This document shows positions 1 through 6,553 of a stretch of 49,792 nucleotides of DNA, piece after piece. The position numbers and the translations under genes are program-made. The stretch's first letter is position 1. Each line of letters begins with the position of its first letter. The notes under the pieces are model-generated. The model was not told the origin of the DNA. It saw only the letters and a list, made by a program, of their open reading frames with translations, and did not search any database. The stretch covers positions 1 to 49,792 of the IMG/VR virus record IMGVR_UViG_3300010391_000155, one strand, 5' to 3'. The DNA comes from a virus.

Positions 1-11
1 CGGGTGCCGGC
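1..11. repeat. terminal direct repeat, left copy
   Basis: CGGGTGCCGGC is identical to the last 11 bases of the window (49782-49792). Merging the two copies gives an uninterrupted leftward reading frame across the join, so the window is probably one full turn of a circular or circularly permuted map with a short overlap left in. Confidence 0.85.
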
Positions 12-337
12 GCATCGTCCGGCTCTAGCAGCGACTCCAGGGAAGCTGCCTGAGACTGAGTGCCACTTCCCTGGAGTTTCGGAGCAGGAGCGAACACGCG
101 GGGAGATACCACCGGACGCGCTCCTGCTCCTAGCGCCGGGGGTGAAGCCAACACTTCATCGCCAGCGCTAGTATCGCTCAACCCCCGCCCCCCGTGTACA
201 CGGGGGTCATCGGGGGTCAACCATTCAAAACCGCTGTTGCACGCTGTACATTTGGCGAAGCGCCGTCCGGGGTTGCGCAGCGTCTTGCTAGTGAACTCAC
301 GTTTAGTTGCGCCGCAGGTGGGACACTTATTCGGCAT
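1..337 (-). CDS. zinc-ribbon protein, N-terminal part (continues at 49732-49792)
   Basis: Leftward frame starting at ATG 337-335, 11 bases inside the end of the preceding gene. The N-terminus has CPTC, then about 30 residues later CTAC, which is a four-cysteine zinc ribbon with a basic stretch between the pairs, likely nucleic-acid binding. The rest is Ala/Pro/Ser/Gly-rich low complexity encoded by a series of inverted repeats (34-170) and one copy of the dispersed palindrome (189-206, read as DDPRVHGG). The frame is open at the window edge. If the 11-bp terminal repeat is merged, it continues ESIYDFYE... and stops at 49732, about 128 codons in total. The function is unknown; position and overlaps make it a member of the early operon. 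Confidence 0.7.
   Translation of the reverse strand, partial: MPNKCPTCGATKREFTSKTLRNPGRRFAKCTACNSGFEWLTPDDPRVHGGRGLSDTSAGDEVLASPPALGAGARPVVSPRVFAPAPKLQGSGTQSQAASLESLLEPDDAPAP
34..170. repeat. three consecutive long inverted repeats
   Basis: Three hairpin-forming inverted repeats stand head to tail. A perfect 12-bp pair lies at 34-45/66-77 (ACTCCAGGGAAG and its complement). A second perfect 12-bp pair lies at 81-92/119-130 (GGAGCAGGAGCG). An imperfect 17-bp pair (14 identities, mismatches partly G-T) lies at 131-147/154-170. All fall in the low-complexity C-terminal part of the zinc-ribbon gene, close to the contig ends. Confidence 0.85.
189..206. repeat. dispersed 18-bp palindrome, copy 1
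   Basis: Perfect palindrome CCCCCGTGTACACGGGGG, inside the zinc-ribbon gene. It is followed by TC, as are several other copies. Confidence 0.9.
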
Positions 338-551
338 GTTCTTGTTTTTCGGCGTCCCAAGCCAAAGCTCTGGAAGCCGCGTCGCTGCTTGCTATCGCGG
401 AGTATTGTTCTATATACTCCGGAAATGCTGCGACCAACCTATCTAAGTTGCTACTATCGGCCAATGCGAAACATTCAGCCAGCGCTCTCACGAAGCTGCC
501 GCCATGTTGCCGCATGGCCCTGGTCATTTCGAATCTATCTTGTGGGTGCAT
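327..551 (-). CDS. small early protein, unknown function
   Basis: A 74-residue acidic, Ala-rich protein beginning MHPQDRFEM, with no recognisable domain. Its stop (TAA, 329-327) lies inside the start of the downstream zinc-ribbon gene, so the two are probably translationally coupled. The 178 bases upstream (552-729) hold no convincing gene, only short open frames of about 25 codons or fewer. A real gene is likely from its overlap and position in the leftward series; function unknown. Confidence 0.55.
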   Translation of the reverse strand: MHPQDRFEMTRAMRQHGGSFVRALAECFALADSSNLDRLVAAFPEYIEQYSAIASSDAASRALAWDAEKQEHAE

Positions 552-729
552 AGGTATTCATCCAGCCTCCCTATCGCAAGACTACACCCGTTACCGCTGG
601 CTTGACCTCATCAGGCCGCCGCTCGCATGGGGAGCGGGCACACACTCTTTCCGACCGTATCGTTCTTGGCGAGTGCCTTCACGTTGTTGCGGCTCGGTGC
701 GCGGCGAGGGCAATCTGCATATTCTCAAG

Positions 730-1068
730 TTAATTTCCGTAAATAACTTCGTCGTCGTAGTCCCCGCGCAAGCGGGGATCGTTGCCAGACAGGTTACGAA
801 ATGTTTGTTCTGCTCGTATTAAAGCATGTACCATCCGCTCCACATCCGTGCGGGCAGCGTCCAAATCATGCTGCAGGTCGCGGTTCTTGACCCAGAGCGC
901 GGCATCTTTAGCCATAGCCAGACGCGCCTCTGCTTTGATCTGTTCCATGAGTTTATTCGCCTGCCGTTCAGCGGCGGCGCGGCAAGCCTCGGAATTTTGC
1001 AATGCCAGGCGCAACTCAACCAGTTCGGATTCGGCGGCGTGCAGCGCCGCTGTCAATCGCTTGACCAT
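730..1068 (-). CDS. coiled-coil early protein
   Basis: Start ATG 1068-1066, one base after the stop of the preceding gene, which fixes this start rather than the longer upstream option. The product is 112 residues, mostly heptad-like with many Ala, Glu, Leu and Arg (LRLALQNSE, AAAERQANKL, DLDAARTDVERM), so a coiled coil is likely. The C-terminus reads NDPRLRGDYDDE, which is encoded by a palindromic element (761-778). This suggests the tail of the protein was extended or replaced by repeat insertion. Unknown function; a small helical partner protein of the early operon. Confidence 0.65.
   Translation of the reverse strand: MVKRLTAALHAAESELVELRLALQNSEACRAAAERQANKLMEQIKAEARLAMAKDAALWVKNRDLQHDLDAARTDVERMVHALIRAEQTFRNLSGNDPRLRGDYDDEVIYGN
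761..778. repeat. dispersed palindrome, copy 2 (variant)
   Basis: TCCCCGC and GCGGGGA arms of 7 bp around GCAA. A shorter-armed relative of the family, lying in the 3' end of the coiled-coil gene. Confidence 0.75.
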
Positions 1069-1069
1069 G

Positions 1070-1384
1070 TTACTTTGCCTGCTCCGCGCGGGCCAGGGCC
1101 AACCGCAGCAGTGCGCGCGACTGATAGGTTTCGGCGAATCGGTCGTCATCGATTTTCGCCAGAATTTCCATGCGAGTCAGGGTAGACCGGATCGCGGCTA
1201 TCATCTGGTCGTAGGCAGCTTCCCGCTCCTGCTCTCTCAGCATGGCGTTCTCGCGCGCCAGACGCGCCGCTTTCCCGTATTCCGTCTTCGGCCATTCGTC
1301 GGCAATGTCATACATCAGAACATTCGCCTGAGATACATCGGCATACATTCCATCGAGTTCGGCTTGTCGTTCTTCGGCGGTCAT
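1070..1384 (-). CDS. helical early protein, unknown function
   Basis: Start chosen at ATG 1384-1382 because a good ribosome binding site (GAAGGTGG on the minus strand) precedes it. The frame extends further upstream, but that part would cross the promoter at 1440-1468. The product is 104 residues, starts MTAEERQAEL, is rich in Glu, Ala and Arg and is predicted mostly helical. It ends one base before the next start, so the pair 1384-1070 and 1068-730 is a tight operon. No family recognised. Confidence 0.65.
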   Translation of the reverse strand: MTAEERQAELDGMYADVSQANVLMYDIADEWPKTEYGKAARLARENAMLREQEREAAYDQMIAAIRSTLTRMEILAKIDDDRFAETYQSRALLRLALARAEQAK

Positions 1385-1439
1385 TTTGCCACCTTCGCTA
1401 ACTTCTGCGCGCGGGCCTTGTCCAACACCTGCGCCGCGG

Positions 1440-1468
1440 AGTATACGGGATGTTGGGCCTAATGTCAA
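1440..1468 (-). promoter_or_regulatory. sigma-70-type promoter (leftward), with upstream repeats
   Basis: Minus strand: -35 TTGACA (1468-1463), 17-bp spacer, -10 TATACT (1445-1440). The spacer start TTAGGCCCA and the upstream TGTCAG repeats (about 1478-1494) are shared with the promoter at 9314-9342, so both probably answer to the same regulator. It drives the 1384-1070 gene and those beyond it. Confidence 0.8.
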
Positions 1469-1504
1469 TAGGCCAGTCTGACAGGAGTCTGACATTTACG
1501 CGCC

Positions 1505-1690
1505 GCTTTGCTATACATCGCTCTGCCTTTGCTGTGCCCTGCAAGGCCGGGCTATGCCCTGCCGCGCCTTTGCTGTGCGCCGCCGCGCACGGCCACGCCT
1601 TGCCTTTGCCACGCCGTGCCTTTGCTGTTCCCGGCCGCGCTTAGCCCTGCTGCGCCGCGCCCTTGCCATGCATCGCACAGCCACGCTCCG
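1505..1690. repeat. degenerate 5-bp-period repeat array
   Basis: About 185 bases made of degenerate pentamers of the form GGCNN when read on the minus strand (for example GGCAC GGCGT GGCAA). It is intergenic, between the promoter at 1440-1468 and the end of the 2304-1708 gene. No gene is apparent: open frames here are Pro/Ala/Leu/Cys-rich artefacts of the repeat. A second array of the same style lies at 39033-39125. Confidence 0.7.
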
Positions 1691-1707
1691 CCGTCGCCAG
1701 GCCGCCG

Positions 1708-2304
1708 TTATCCTTCCTTATGGAGTTCAAAGGAGAAACGCCCTTTTCCTCCATTGCGCCATTGGCCAATGCCCTTATCCGCGCCATAGCTCAGCAACTC
1801 GCGCAGCGCCTTCTCGCCAATCTCGCCCGGATACACTTTGAGCGTACACTCGAACCAACTCCCGGCCGGTATTTCTTCCGAGCGAGCCAGCGAGGTGCGC
1901 GGGCCCTGCGCGGTCTGCGCCCGCAGGGGACGCTCACAAAATCCGACGGCAGCGCCGTCCGGCAAATGAATTTCAATCTGGCGTGGGCCAGGGAATACCA
2001 GGTTGTCGATCTTGCTCCGCAGGCTCTTGGGCATTCCGTCTTTGCCGTTGAATACCTGGCCGGCTTCTTTCAGAAATCCCTTTACCTGATAATCATAGAA
2101 GATGGGTTGCCCATCGAGCTTGTGAAACGCGGTGGTGCCCTTCTCCAATTCTTCGGGTAGGGTTCCCAATTCATCGGCGGGCAGGTTGCCGCTCTCGTCC
2201 GCCATTTTAGACGTGATGAATTTCGTCGCCACATCAAGCTGCGGCTGCGTGCCCAGGACGGATGTGGTGAATACGATCTTGAGTTTATAACTGGTAGTCT
2301 CCAT
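1708..2304 (-). CDS. conserved-looking phage protein, unknown function
   Basis: A 198-residue soluble protein starting METTSYKLKI, with AAAGGAAAT just upstream on the minus strand. Features: a mixed alpha/beta composition, a VFPGPRQIEI strand-like segment, a basic SLARSEEIP segment, and a C-terminal glycine-rich loop GIGQWRNGGKGRF. That loop loosely resembles the G-rich loop of RAMP-type RNA-binding folds, but this is a weak resemblance and not an assignment. It lies early in the leftward operon, between a palindrome-ended gene (2697-2329) and the pentamer array. Function unknown. Confidence 0.7.
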   Translation of the reverse strand: METTSYKLKIVFTTSVLGTQPQLDVATKFITSKMADESGNLPADELGTLPEELEKGTTAFHKLDGQPIFYDYQVKGFLKEAGQVFNGKDGMPKSLRSKIDNLVFPGPRQIEIHLPDGAAVGFCERPLRAQTAQGPRTSLARSEEIPAGSWFECTLKVYPGEIGEKALRELLSYGADKGIGQWRNGGKGRFSFELHKEG

Positions 2305-2328
2305 TATCTATTTCCTTTCGGATAAATG

Positions 2329-2697
2329 CTATCCATTCGGGTAAGTGCTATCCACCCCCGTGGACACGGGGGCCGACGCCTGGCCGTCTAGCTCCTGGAG
2401 TGCTTGCTGGTAAACCGCCTGCCAAAATGTGATGGCGTTTAGACTCAGTTGCAGCCGGTCGTTGGCGTCTGGGAAAGCGACGTCGAGTATCGCGTGTGCA
2501 ACGCGGATGCGCGCTGGCGTCGGGTTAGTGTGCTCGTCCAGGATTGGCAAGGCCACCGCCACGGCTTTACTCCGGTCTACTCTCAGCGATGCGCCGGCGG
2601 CCAGCGTCGCCGGCGAGAAGCTCACCTTGTGCCGGGTGTGGCCGAGGCCGTACATATGTCGGTGTATATTCGTTTCGTTGATGGATATTCGTTTCAC
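2329..2697 (-). CDS. small early protein, unknown function
   Basis: A 122-residue protein. The start is GTG 2697-2695, chosen because AGGAGA stands just upstream. It begins MKRISINETN and has a hydrophobic-helical C-terminal half (NAITFWQAVYQQALQEL). The last residues, SAPVSTGVDS, are encoded by copy 3 of the palindrome (2355-2372), so the C-terminus looks repeat-derived. Downstream is the 2304-1708 gene after a 24-bp gap. No family recognised. Confidence 0.6.
   Translation of the reverse strand: MKRISINETNIHRHMYGLGHTRHKVSFSPATLAAGASLRVDRSKAVAVALPILDEHTNPTPARIRVAHAILDVAFPDANDRLQLSLNAITFWQAVYQQALQELDGQASAPVSTGVDSTYPNG
2355..2372. repeat. dispersed palindrome, copy 3
   Basis: CCCCCGTG and CACGGGGG arms around GA, in the 3' end of the 2697-2329 gene. 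Confidence 0.85.
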
Positions 2698-2757
2698 TTT
2701 ATCTCCTGATGAATCCCCGTTGAGACTGTCCCGCCGATGGCCGCGCCGGATGTCTGG

Positions 2758-3114
2758 TTATCCATCTTGGGTAAAAAGCCAACCGGCACCGACGCGAGAA
2801 AAGGCGCTTAGTGAAACTTCCAATTCGCGTAAATCATCGATAGCCTGCTCCGGCGTGAGCGCAATGATAAACGGCCCCGGCGCGACGTGGCAGAACCGGA
2901 TTTCGGCCTCGGTGAGTCGCTTGCGGAGAGTCTTGCACTCCACCCAGCAGCGGAAGCCGCGCTCCCCCGTGTAGCCGGGGGCCGGACGCCGCACCGCCAA
3001 ATCCCACACACCGCCGCCGACGTTGGAGTAATCTTCCACGTCATAGCCGGCGGCGCGCAGCGCGTCGCGGATGGCAGCGTGGGTGGTGTCGGTGCGGGCA
3101 CGGTAGCGCGTCAT
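2758..3114 (-). CDS. PD-(D/E)XK nuclease-like protein (VRR-NUC / resolvase type)
   Basis: A 118-residue protein starting MTRYRARTD. The layout is that of small PD-(D/E)XK nucleases of the VRR-NUC or Holliday-junction-resolvase-like type: an N-terminal helix (THAAIRDALRAAGYDV), then GGGVWDLAV carrying the metal-binding Asp, then WVECKTL with the E-x-K catalytic pair, then a helix (LTEAEIRFC). The usual Pro before the Asp is Trp here. The loop between the two catalytic strands contains a palindrome copy (2964-2981, read as APGYTGER), a tolerated in-frame insertion. It overlaps the upstream gene by ATGA-type coupling (3114-3111). Probable role in recombination or replication-intermediate processing. 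Confidence 0.75.
   Translation of the reverse strand: MTRYRARTDTTHAAIRDALRAAGYDVEDYSNVGGGVWDLAVRRPAPGYTGERGFRCWVECKTLRKRLTEAEIRFCHVAPGPFIIALTPEQAIDDLRELEVSLSAFSRVGAGWLFTQDG
2964..2981. repeat. dispersed palindrome, copy 4
   Basis: CCCCC GTGTAGCC GGGGG; the arms are imperfect in the centre. It lies inside the nuclease gene between its catalytic Asp and the E-x-K motif. Confidence 0.8.
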
Positions 3115-3674
3115 TTGTTCTCCAATATATCCAGCGCGGCGCGAGCCGCTTGTATCTTCGAGCGCGGCTGCCCCCGGGTACTCGGGGGTGAGTGCCGCAG
3201 GTAACTCGCCAGGTTGCGCAGGGCCGATTCATAAAATCTCTCTGGCGTCCCCTCTTGCTTACCTTCTCGGAGTTGCGCCTTCCAGACATCCGGCGGGGGG
3301 AGTCGCCCGCCAAACTCATCTGACTCTTTCAGCCGCCGTAGGATGACGGCCTGCACTTCGAGTGGGCTGCATCGTGAGCCTGTCGAACGACGCGCTTCGG
3401 AGAGCGCTAGCCGGAGATGCGAGAACCGCAGCACCTGAATTTCGTCCAGCAGTTCACCGTAGCGTGTCTCCAACTGATGATAGAGTCGCACGGTGGACAC
3501 GCCTAAATCAGTCGCGTGCGCCAACTGCTGATAGACCACCATCCGGGGCACGCCATTGCTACTCTGTAGCACGCCGATGGTGAGCCGGGCCCGCGCGCGC
3601 CAACCGGCCTCGCCGCTGTCGGCCAGGGCGCGGGCGGCGTCCAGCACATCCTCCGGCAGTTGGTAGGCGCTCAT
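3111..3674 (-). CDS. helical DNA-binding-like early protein
   Basis: A 187-residue, highly basic and helical protein starting MSAYQLPEDV. The segment VVYQQLAHATDLGVSTVRLYHQLETRYG looks like a helix-turn-helix, with LGVSTVRLY as the turn and recognition helix, so a DNA-binding role in replication or early regulation is plausible. A palindrome copy (3171-3188) encodes PPSTRGQPR near the C-terminus. The stop overlaps the start of the nuclease gene and the start overlaps the end of the 3886-3671 gene. No specific family recognised. Confidence 0.65.
   Translation of the reverse strand: MSAYQLPEDVLDAARALADSGEAGWRARARLTIGVLQSSNGVPRMVVYQQLAHATDLGVSTVRLYHQLETRYGELLDEIQVLRFSHLRLALSEARRSTGSRCSPLEVQAVILRRLKESDEFGGRLPPPDVWKAQLREGKQEGTPERFYESALRNLASYLRHSPPSTRGQPRSKIQAARAALDILENK
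3171..3188. repeat. dispersed palindrome, copy 5
   Basis: CCCCCGGGTACTCGGGGG; arms CCCCCG and CGGGGG with an imperfect centre. It lies in the 3' part of the 3674-3111 gene. Confidence 0.8.
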
Positions 3675-3886
3675 ACTTTTAGCGTGTTGCAGAGTATCTT
3701 CAGGTACATATCATAAACAAATGGCGGCCAATTTTCTAGCCTGAGCTTGACTTTATAGTGCTCATAAATTGTCCAACGGTCAAAGGGTATACGTTTCCAA
3801 GATTTTTCATCCACCAGACGATTAACTTCGGAAAACTCTTTTGCTTCTGCAACTGTCATAGACTCGTTCGCTCGAATATTGTTCAT
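3671..3886 (-). CDS. small early protein, unknown function
   Basis: A 71-residue protein. The start is ATG 3886-3884, part of an ATGA overlap with the end of the helicase gene (TGA 3885-3883), which is preferred over the longer frame. It begins MNNIRANESM and contains aromatic-rich segments (DRWTIYEHYKVKLRLENWPPF). It is lower in GC than its neighbours. Its tight coupling with dnaB suggests a role in replication, but no family is recognised. Confidence 0.6.
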   Translation of the reverse strand: MNNIRANESMTVAEAKEFSEVNRLVDEKSWKRIPFDRWTIYEHYKVKLRLENWPPFVYDMYLKILCNTLKV

Positions 3887-5175
3887 GACCAGCCCTCCCA
3901 TTCTGCAAAGCGGCGGTATGCCTTCACCCAGGCCATCTTAACCTTTCCGGTCGGCCCATCGTGATTTTTGCGAACCAGTATCCGGGCCTCCTGCGGCTTA
4001 TCGTCCGGCGGCGGGTTATCGGAATAATATCCGGGCGTATGAATAAACCAGACTTGCCGCGCGTCCTGCTCGATCTCTCCGCTATCGCGTAAGTCGGTAA
4101 GCTGTGGCTCTTGTCCGGTGTTCTCACGGTGCAATTGGCATAGCGCAATCACGGCGGCATTGGCGGATTTCGCAATGGCCGCCAGGCGCTTGGTCGTGAC
4201 GCCAATCAAATAGGGTAAGTTGCGAATGCGCGACTCGTCCCCGGATAGGTGGTCTATGTAACCCAAATGGTCAATCCATATCACATCCAGCTCACCCATG
4301 CGCCGCGCCGCTTGCTCGATTTGCGCTCGCGTTGAGAATCCCTTTTCGTAAAATTGAATGGGCAGGCTGTAGTAGTCGTTGGCCTGGTGGAGTATCCGGC
4401 TCAAGTCGTCCGGACCGGCCTTCGTCCGGTCAATCCCAAGTTCAGCTAGCGCGGCCGCCCCGACCCACGACTCTTTACTCTCCTCCAGAGTGAACACACC
4501 TACCTTCAGGCCGGCCCGTGCTTGCCGGATGGAAGACTGCGCCGCGAGTGATGTTTTTCCCATGCTGGGCCGGCCGGCAAGAATGGACAACTCCTTTCGT
4601 TTAAGGCCCAGGGTTTTCGAGTCTAAGACTTTGTATCCAGTGGTCACGCCCGGGATATGTCCGCTTGAGATGCTTCCCCCAACCTGCTCGTACCAACTCG
4701 ATACCGCCTGCGCCATCGGGACGATTTCGCCCACGCCATGATAGCGTTCAGCCACTGCCGAAAGTGTCGCTTGAGCGTCATTTACCAATTCCCCAACAGG
4801 CCGGCCCTCATCCATCGCCAACTTTGCTACCGCGCCGGCCGCCTCCATAAGGCGGCGGCGCGTCGCCGAGGCCTGAACGATGCGTGCATAGCTCTCTGCA
4901 TTCTGAGACGTTGGGACTACGTTAATTAGACGCGCCAGGTATGCTACCCCACCCACCTCGGCCAGTTGCCCGGCTCGGTCGAGCGCGGCCGTCACAGTCA
5001 TAGTATCAATGGCCTGACCTGCTCGCGCTAGTTCTAGAAACGAGTCCCAAATCCAACGGTGCTTATGAAAATAAAAATCTTCCGCGCTGAGCGCGTCCGA
5101 AATGTCCGGGTAGGTCGCCGGGTCAATCAGGACTGCACCTAGAACGGCTTCTTCGGCATACGAGTCTGGGGTCAT
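3883..5175 (-). CDS. dnaB: DnaB-type replicative helicase
   Basis: A 430-residue product, close to the usual 430-470 for phage DnaB. The start is ATG 5175-5173 in an ATGA overlap with the initiator gene. The N-terminal DnaB domain (residues about 5-110) has EEAVLGAVLIDP. The RecA-like domain has Walker A GRPSMGKT (201-208), a Walker B-like VIWIDHLG and the DSGEIEQDA motif followed by a hydrophobic strand typical of DnaB motif 4. It unwinds DNA at the phage fork as a hexamer. Its neighbour upstream is the putative initiator that would load it. The assignment is firm. Confidence 0.95.
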   Translation of the reverse strand: MTPDSYAEEAVLGAVLIDPATYPDISDALSAEDFYFHKHRWIWDSFLELARAGQAIDTMTVTAALDRAGQLAEVGGVAYLARLINVVPTSQNAESYARIVQASATRRRLMEAAGAVAKLAMDEGRPVGELVNDAQATLSAVAERYHGVGEIVPMAQAVSSWYEQVGGSISSGHIPGVTTGYKVLDSKTLGLKRKELSILAGRPSMGKTSLAAQSSIRQARAGLKVGVFTLEESKESWVGAAALAELGIDRTKAGPDDLSRILHQANDYYSLPIQFYEKGFSTRAQIEQAARRMGELDVIWIDHLGYIDHLSGDESRIRNLPYLIGVTTKRLAAIAKSANAAVIALCQLHRENTGQEPQLTDLRDSGEIEQDARQVWFIHTPGYYSDNPPPDDKPQEARILVRKNHDGPTGKVKMAWVKAYRRFAEWEGWS

Positions 5176-5882
5176 AGCTCGCGGGTTTCCTTGAGTGGCG
5201 CCTTCTTCCGAACCGCGCCTATTTGTTCCTTGAGTTGCCAGACGGTCGGCGGCGTCGTGCGCCAGACCTGCGTCCGCCCCCACGTCCTAATCTCATCGGG
5301 AGTATACGGCGGTTTGGCCCGGAGTAGGTCAGCCTTGACTTTCCCGATTTTCGCGCCATTGCCGTTTACAGAAGAGTCGATCCCGCAAACCTCGCAGATA
5401 GAGTCGAAGAGCAGGTCGGGTGTTCTGGGAGTGGGCGAGTCAGCGCCAGAGTCTCTTTCTTTCTTTCTTAATTGTCTCTTCAACTGACTCTCTGCAACAC
5501 GGGTGTTGCGCTGTGCAACAGTGATGTTGCTCTCTGCAACACGGGTCTCTTCGGTGTTGCGCTGTGCAACACTGGATATTTTCAAGACAATGCCTGCTTT
5601 TCCGGTATCGGCATAGGTGTGAGGCCGGTTTCGCCGTTGGGGAGTTAGGTCATTTAGATAACCTGCGGTAACAAGGGTCTGGGCATGGCGCATAACAGTA
5701 GCTCTATCCAAACCTAAATCATCTGCAATACGCTGGAGAGAGGCGGTGCAGACTCCATCTGCCATGCCGCAAAATCTCCAGATGCGCCCGAATACTGCCG
5801 AGGTCACTAGCCCATGTTCTTTGGAGAGAGAGTCGATCAGGACAGTCCAACCTTCTACTTGAGCAAGTATTGTCTTGCTCAT
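5172..5882 (-). CDS. replication initiator-like protein with HTH (lambda O-like role)
   Basis: Start ATG 5882-5880 in an ATGA overlap with the HNH gene; product 236 residues. The N-terminal part has a winged-helix/HTH pattern (SLQRIADDLGLDRATVMRHAQTL), as in phage replication initiators. The middle (VAQRN...VAES repeated) is encoded by the iteron-like DNA repeats at 5490-5575. The C-terminal part (KADLLRAKPPYTPDEIRTWG) resembles the helicase-interaction region of such proteins. The layout of DNA-binding N-domain, iterons inside the gene and dnaB next door parallels lambda O. Assigned by motif and context; no exact family named. Confidence 0.8.
   Translation of the reverse strand: MSKTILAQVEGWTVLIDSLSKEHGLVTSAVFGRIWRFCGMADGVCTASLQRIADDLGLDRATVMRHAQTLVTAGYLNDLTPQRRNRPHTYADTGKAGIVLKISSVAQRNTEETRVAESNITVAQRNTRVAESQLKRQLRKKERDSGADSPTPRTPDLLFDSICEVCGIDSSVNGNGAKIGKVKADLLRAKPPYTPDEIRTWGRTQVWRTTPPTVWQLKEQIGAVRKKAPLKETREL
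5453..5575. other. putative replication origin: iterons plus AT/pyrimidine-rich tract inside the initiator gene
   Basis: GCAACA boxes at 5494, 5515, 5536 and 5566, and inverted TGTTGC boxes at 5504, 5525 and 5555, give units of 21, 21 and 30 bp (consensus CTSTGCAACANNGNTGTTGC). Directly to the left is a T/C-rich tract (5453-5485, with TTTCTTTCTTTCTTAATT). Iterons inside the initiator gene with an easily melted flank are the arrangement of the lambda origin. Predicted by layout only. Confidence 0.65.
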
Positions 5883-6277
5883 GGCAACAACCTCATACCG
5901 GCTTGTTCGGGAGTGCGCCCATTCTTTCGACTGTTGCATGAGCGACAGGCCATTACCATGTTCTCTAGTTTTTCCTTTCCTCCCTGTATCTTAGGGATTA
6001 TATGATCTATAGTTTCGTCGCCCTGGAAATCCTGACCACAATAGCGGCAATTTGAACCATCGCGTTGATATACTTCTTGGCGTATGCCCGTCCACTTTTG
6101 GGGGTTGATACTCAGGGGTGGGGGAACTGGATTTTTTAGGCTGCGGTGGGTTTCGTCTAGTTCTGATTTGAACTGGCTCAGGTAATCCAATTGATCTTGC
6201 TCACTCAAATTCCAGAACTCTGATTCGGGGGAGATAACCAGTTCTGGATAACCCCCATAGATTCCTATGCCATTCAT
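5879..6277 (-). CDS. HNH endonuclease
   Basis: Start taken at ATG 6277-6275 (MNGIGIYGGY); an earlier in-frame ATG at 6361 has no binding site and would cross the leader structure. The product is 132 residues. HNH signature: RDGSNCRYCGQDF, then ETIDHIIPKIQGG (His pair), then NMVMACRSCNSRKNGRTP, with two CxxC zinc pairs. It is a metal-dependent nuclease of McrA/HNH type. It sits first in the replication operon under the 6439-6466 promoter and overlaps the initiator gene by ATGA. It could be a homing endonuclease or a replication/packaging nuclease. Confidence 0.85.
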   Translation of the reverse strand: MNGIGIYGGYPELVISPESEFWNLSEQDQLDYLSQFKSELDETHRSLKNPVPPPLSINPQKWTGIRQEVYQRDGSNCRYCGQDFQGDETIDHIIPKIQGGKEKLENMVMACRSCNSRKNGRTPEQAGMRLLP

Positions 6278-6300
6278 AACAAAAACGCCTTTCACCTGGA

Positions 6301-6390
6301 GCTGGTTGCTGGCTATTCGACACGAAGACTTGGAGTCAGCGTGGAAAACAACCAGCGCCATGTGAAAAGCGTCTTGGTCGCTTCGTGTCG
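6301..6390 (-). promoter_or_regulatory. structured 5' leader with interleaved inverted repeats
   Basis: Stem A: 10 bp perfect, 6318-6327 with 6381-6390 (CGACACGAAG). Stem B: 8 bp perfect, 6301-6308 with 6349-6356 (GCTGGTTG). The pairs interleave, so they form either a pseudoknot or two mutually exclusive hairpins in the untranslated leader between the promoter (6439-6466) and the HNH start (6277). Confidence 0.55.
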
Positions 6391-6438
6391 CGGTAGCCAG
6401 CCGCCGTCTGCTTCGGTTCGGTGGGTGCAGATAGAGTA

Positions 6439-6466
6439 ATTATATACGCTTTTTATCATTGGTCAA
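6439..6466 (-). promoter_or_regulatory. sigma-70-type promoter for the replication operon
   Basis: Minus strand: -35 TTGACC (6466-6461), 16-bp AT-rich spacer, -10 TATAAT (6444-6439). The rest of the gap 6278-6553 holds the leader structure and no gene. Confidence 0.8.
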
Positions 6467-6553
6467 GGTATAAATCTCGCCGCCCCGCCGTAGTTTCCGG
6501 TGACACGCCACGAGTCTAGCGGGGCCGGGTACGCGGACGGGGCAGCGCTGGAT

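Noticed and set aside
600-650. CUGAUGAG on the minus strand (about 615-606), resembling a hammerhead ribozyme core
   Set aside because: No GAAA strand and no closing stems at the required places.
60-822. Rightward open frames in the first 800 bases
   Set aside because: They are antisense to the leftward zinc-ribbon and coupled genes and cross inverted repeats; no binding sites.
1450-1841. Pro/Ala/Cys-rich rightward open frames
   Set aside because: Artefacts of the pentamer array; all lack initiation signals and known composition.
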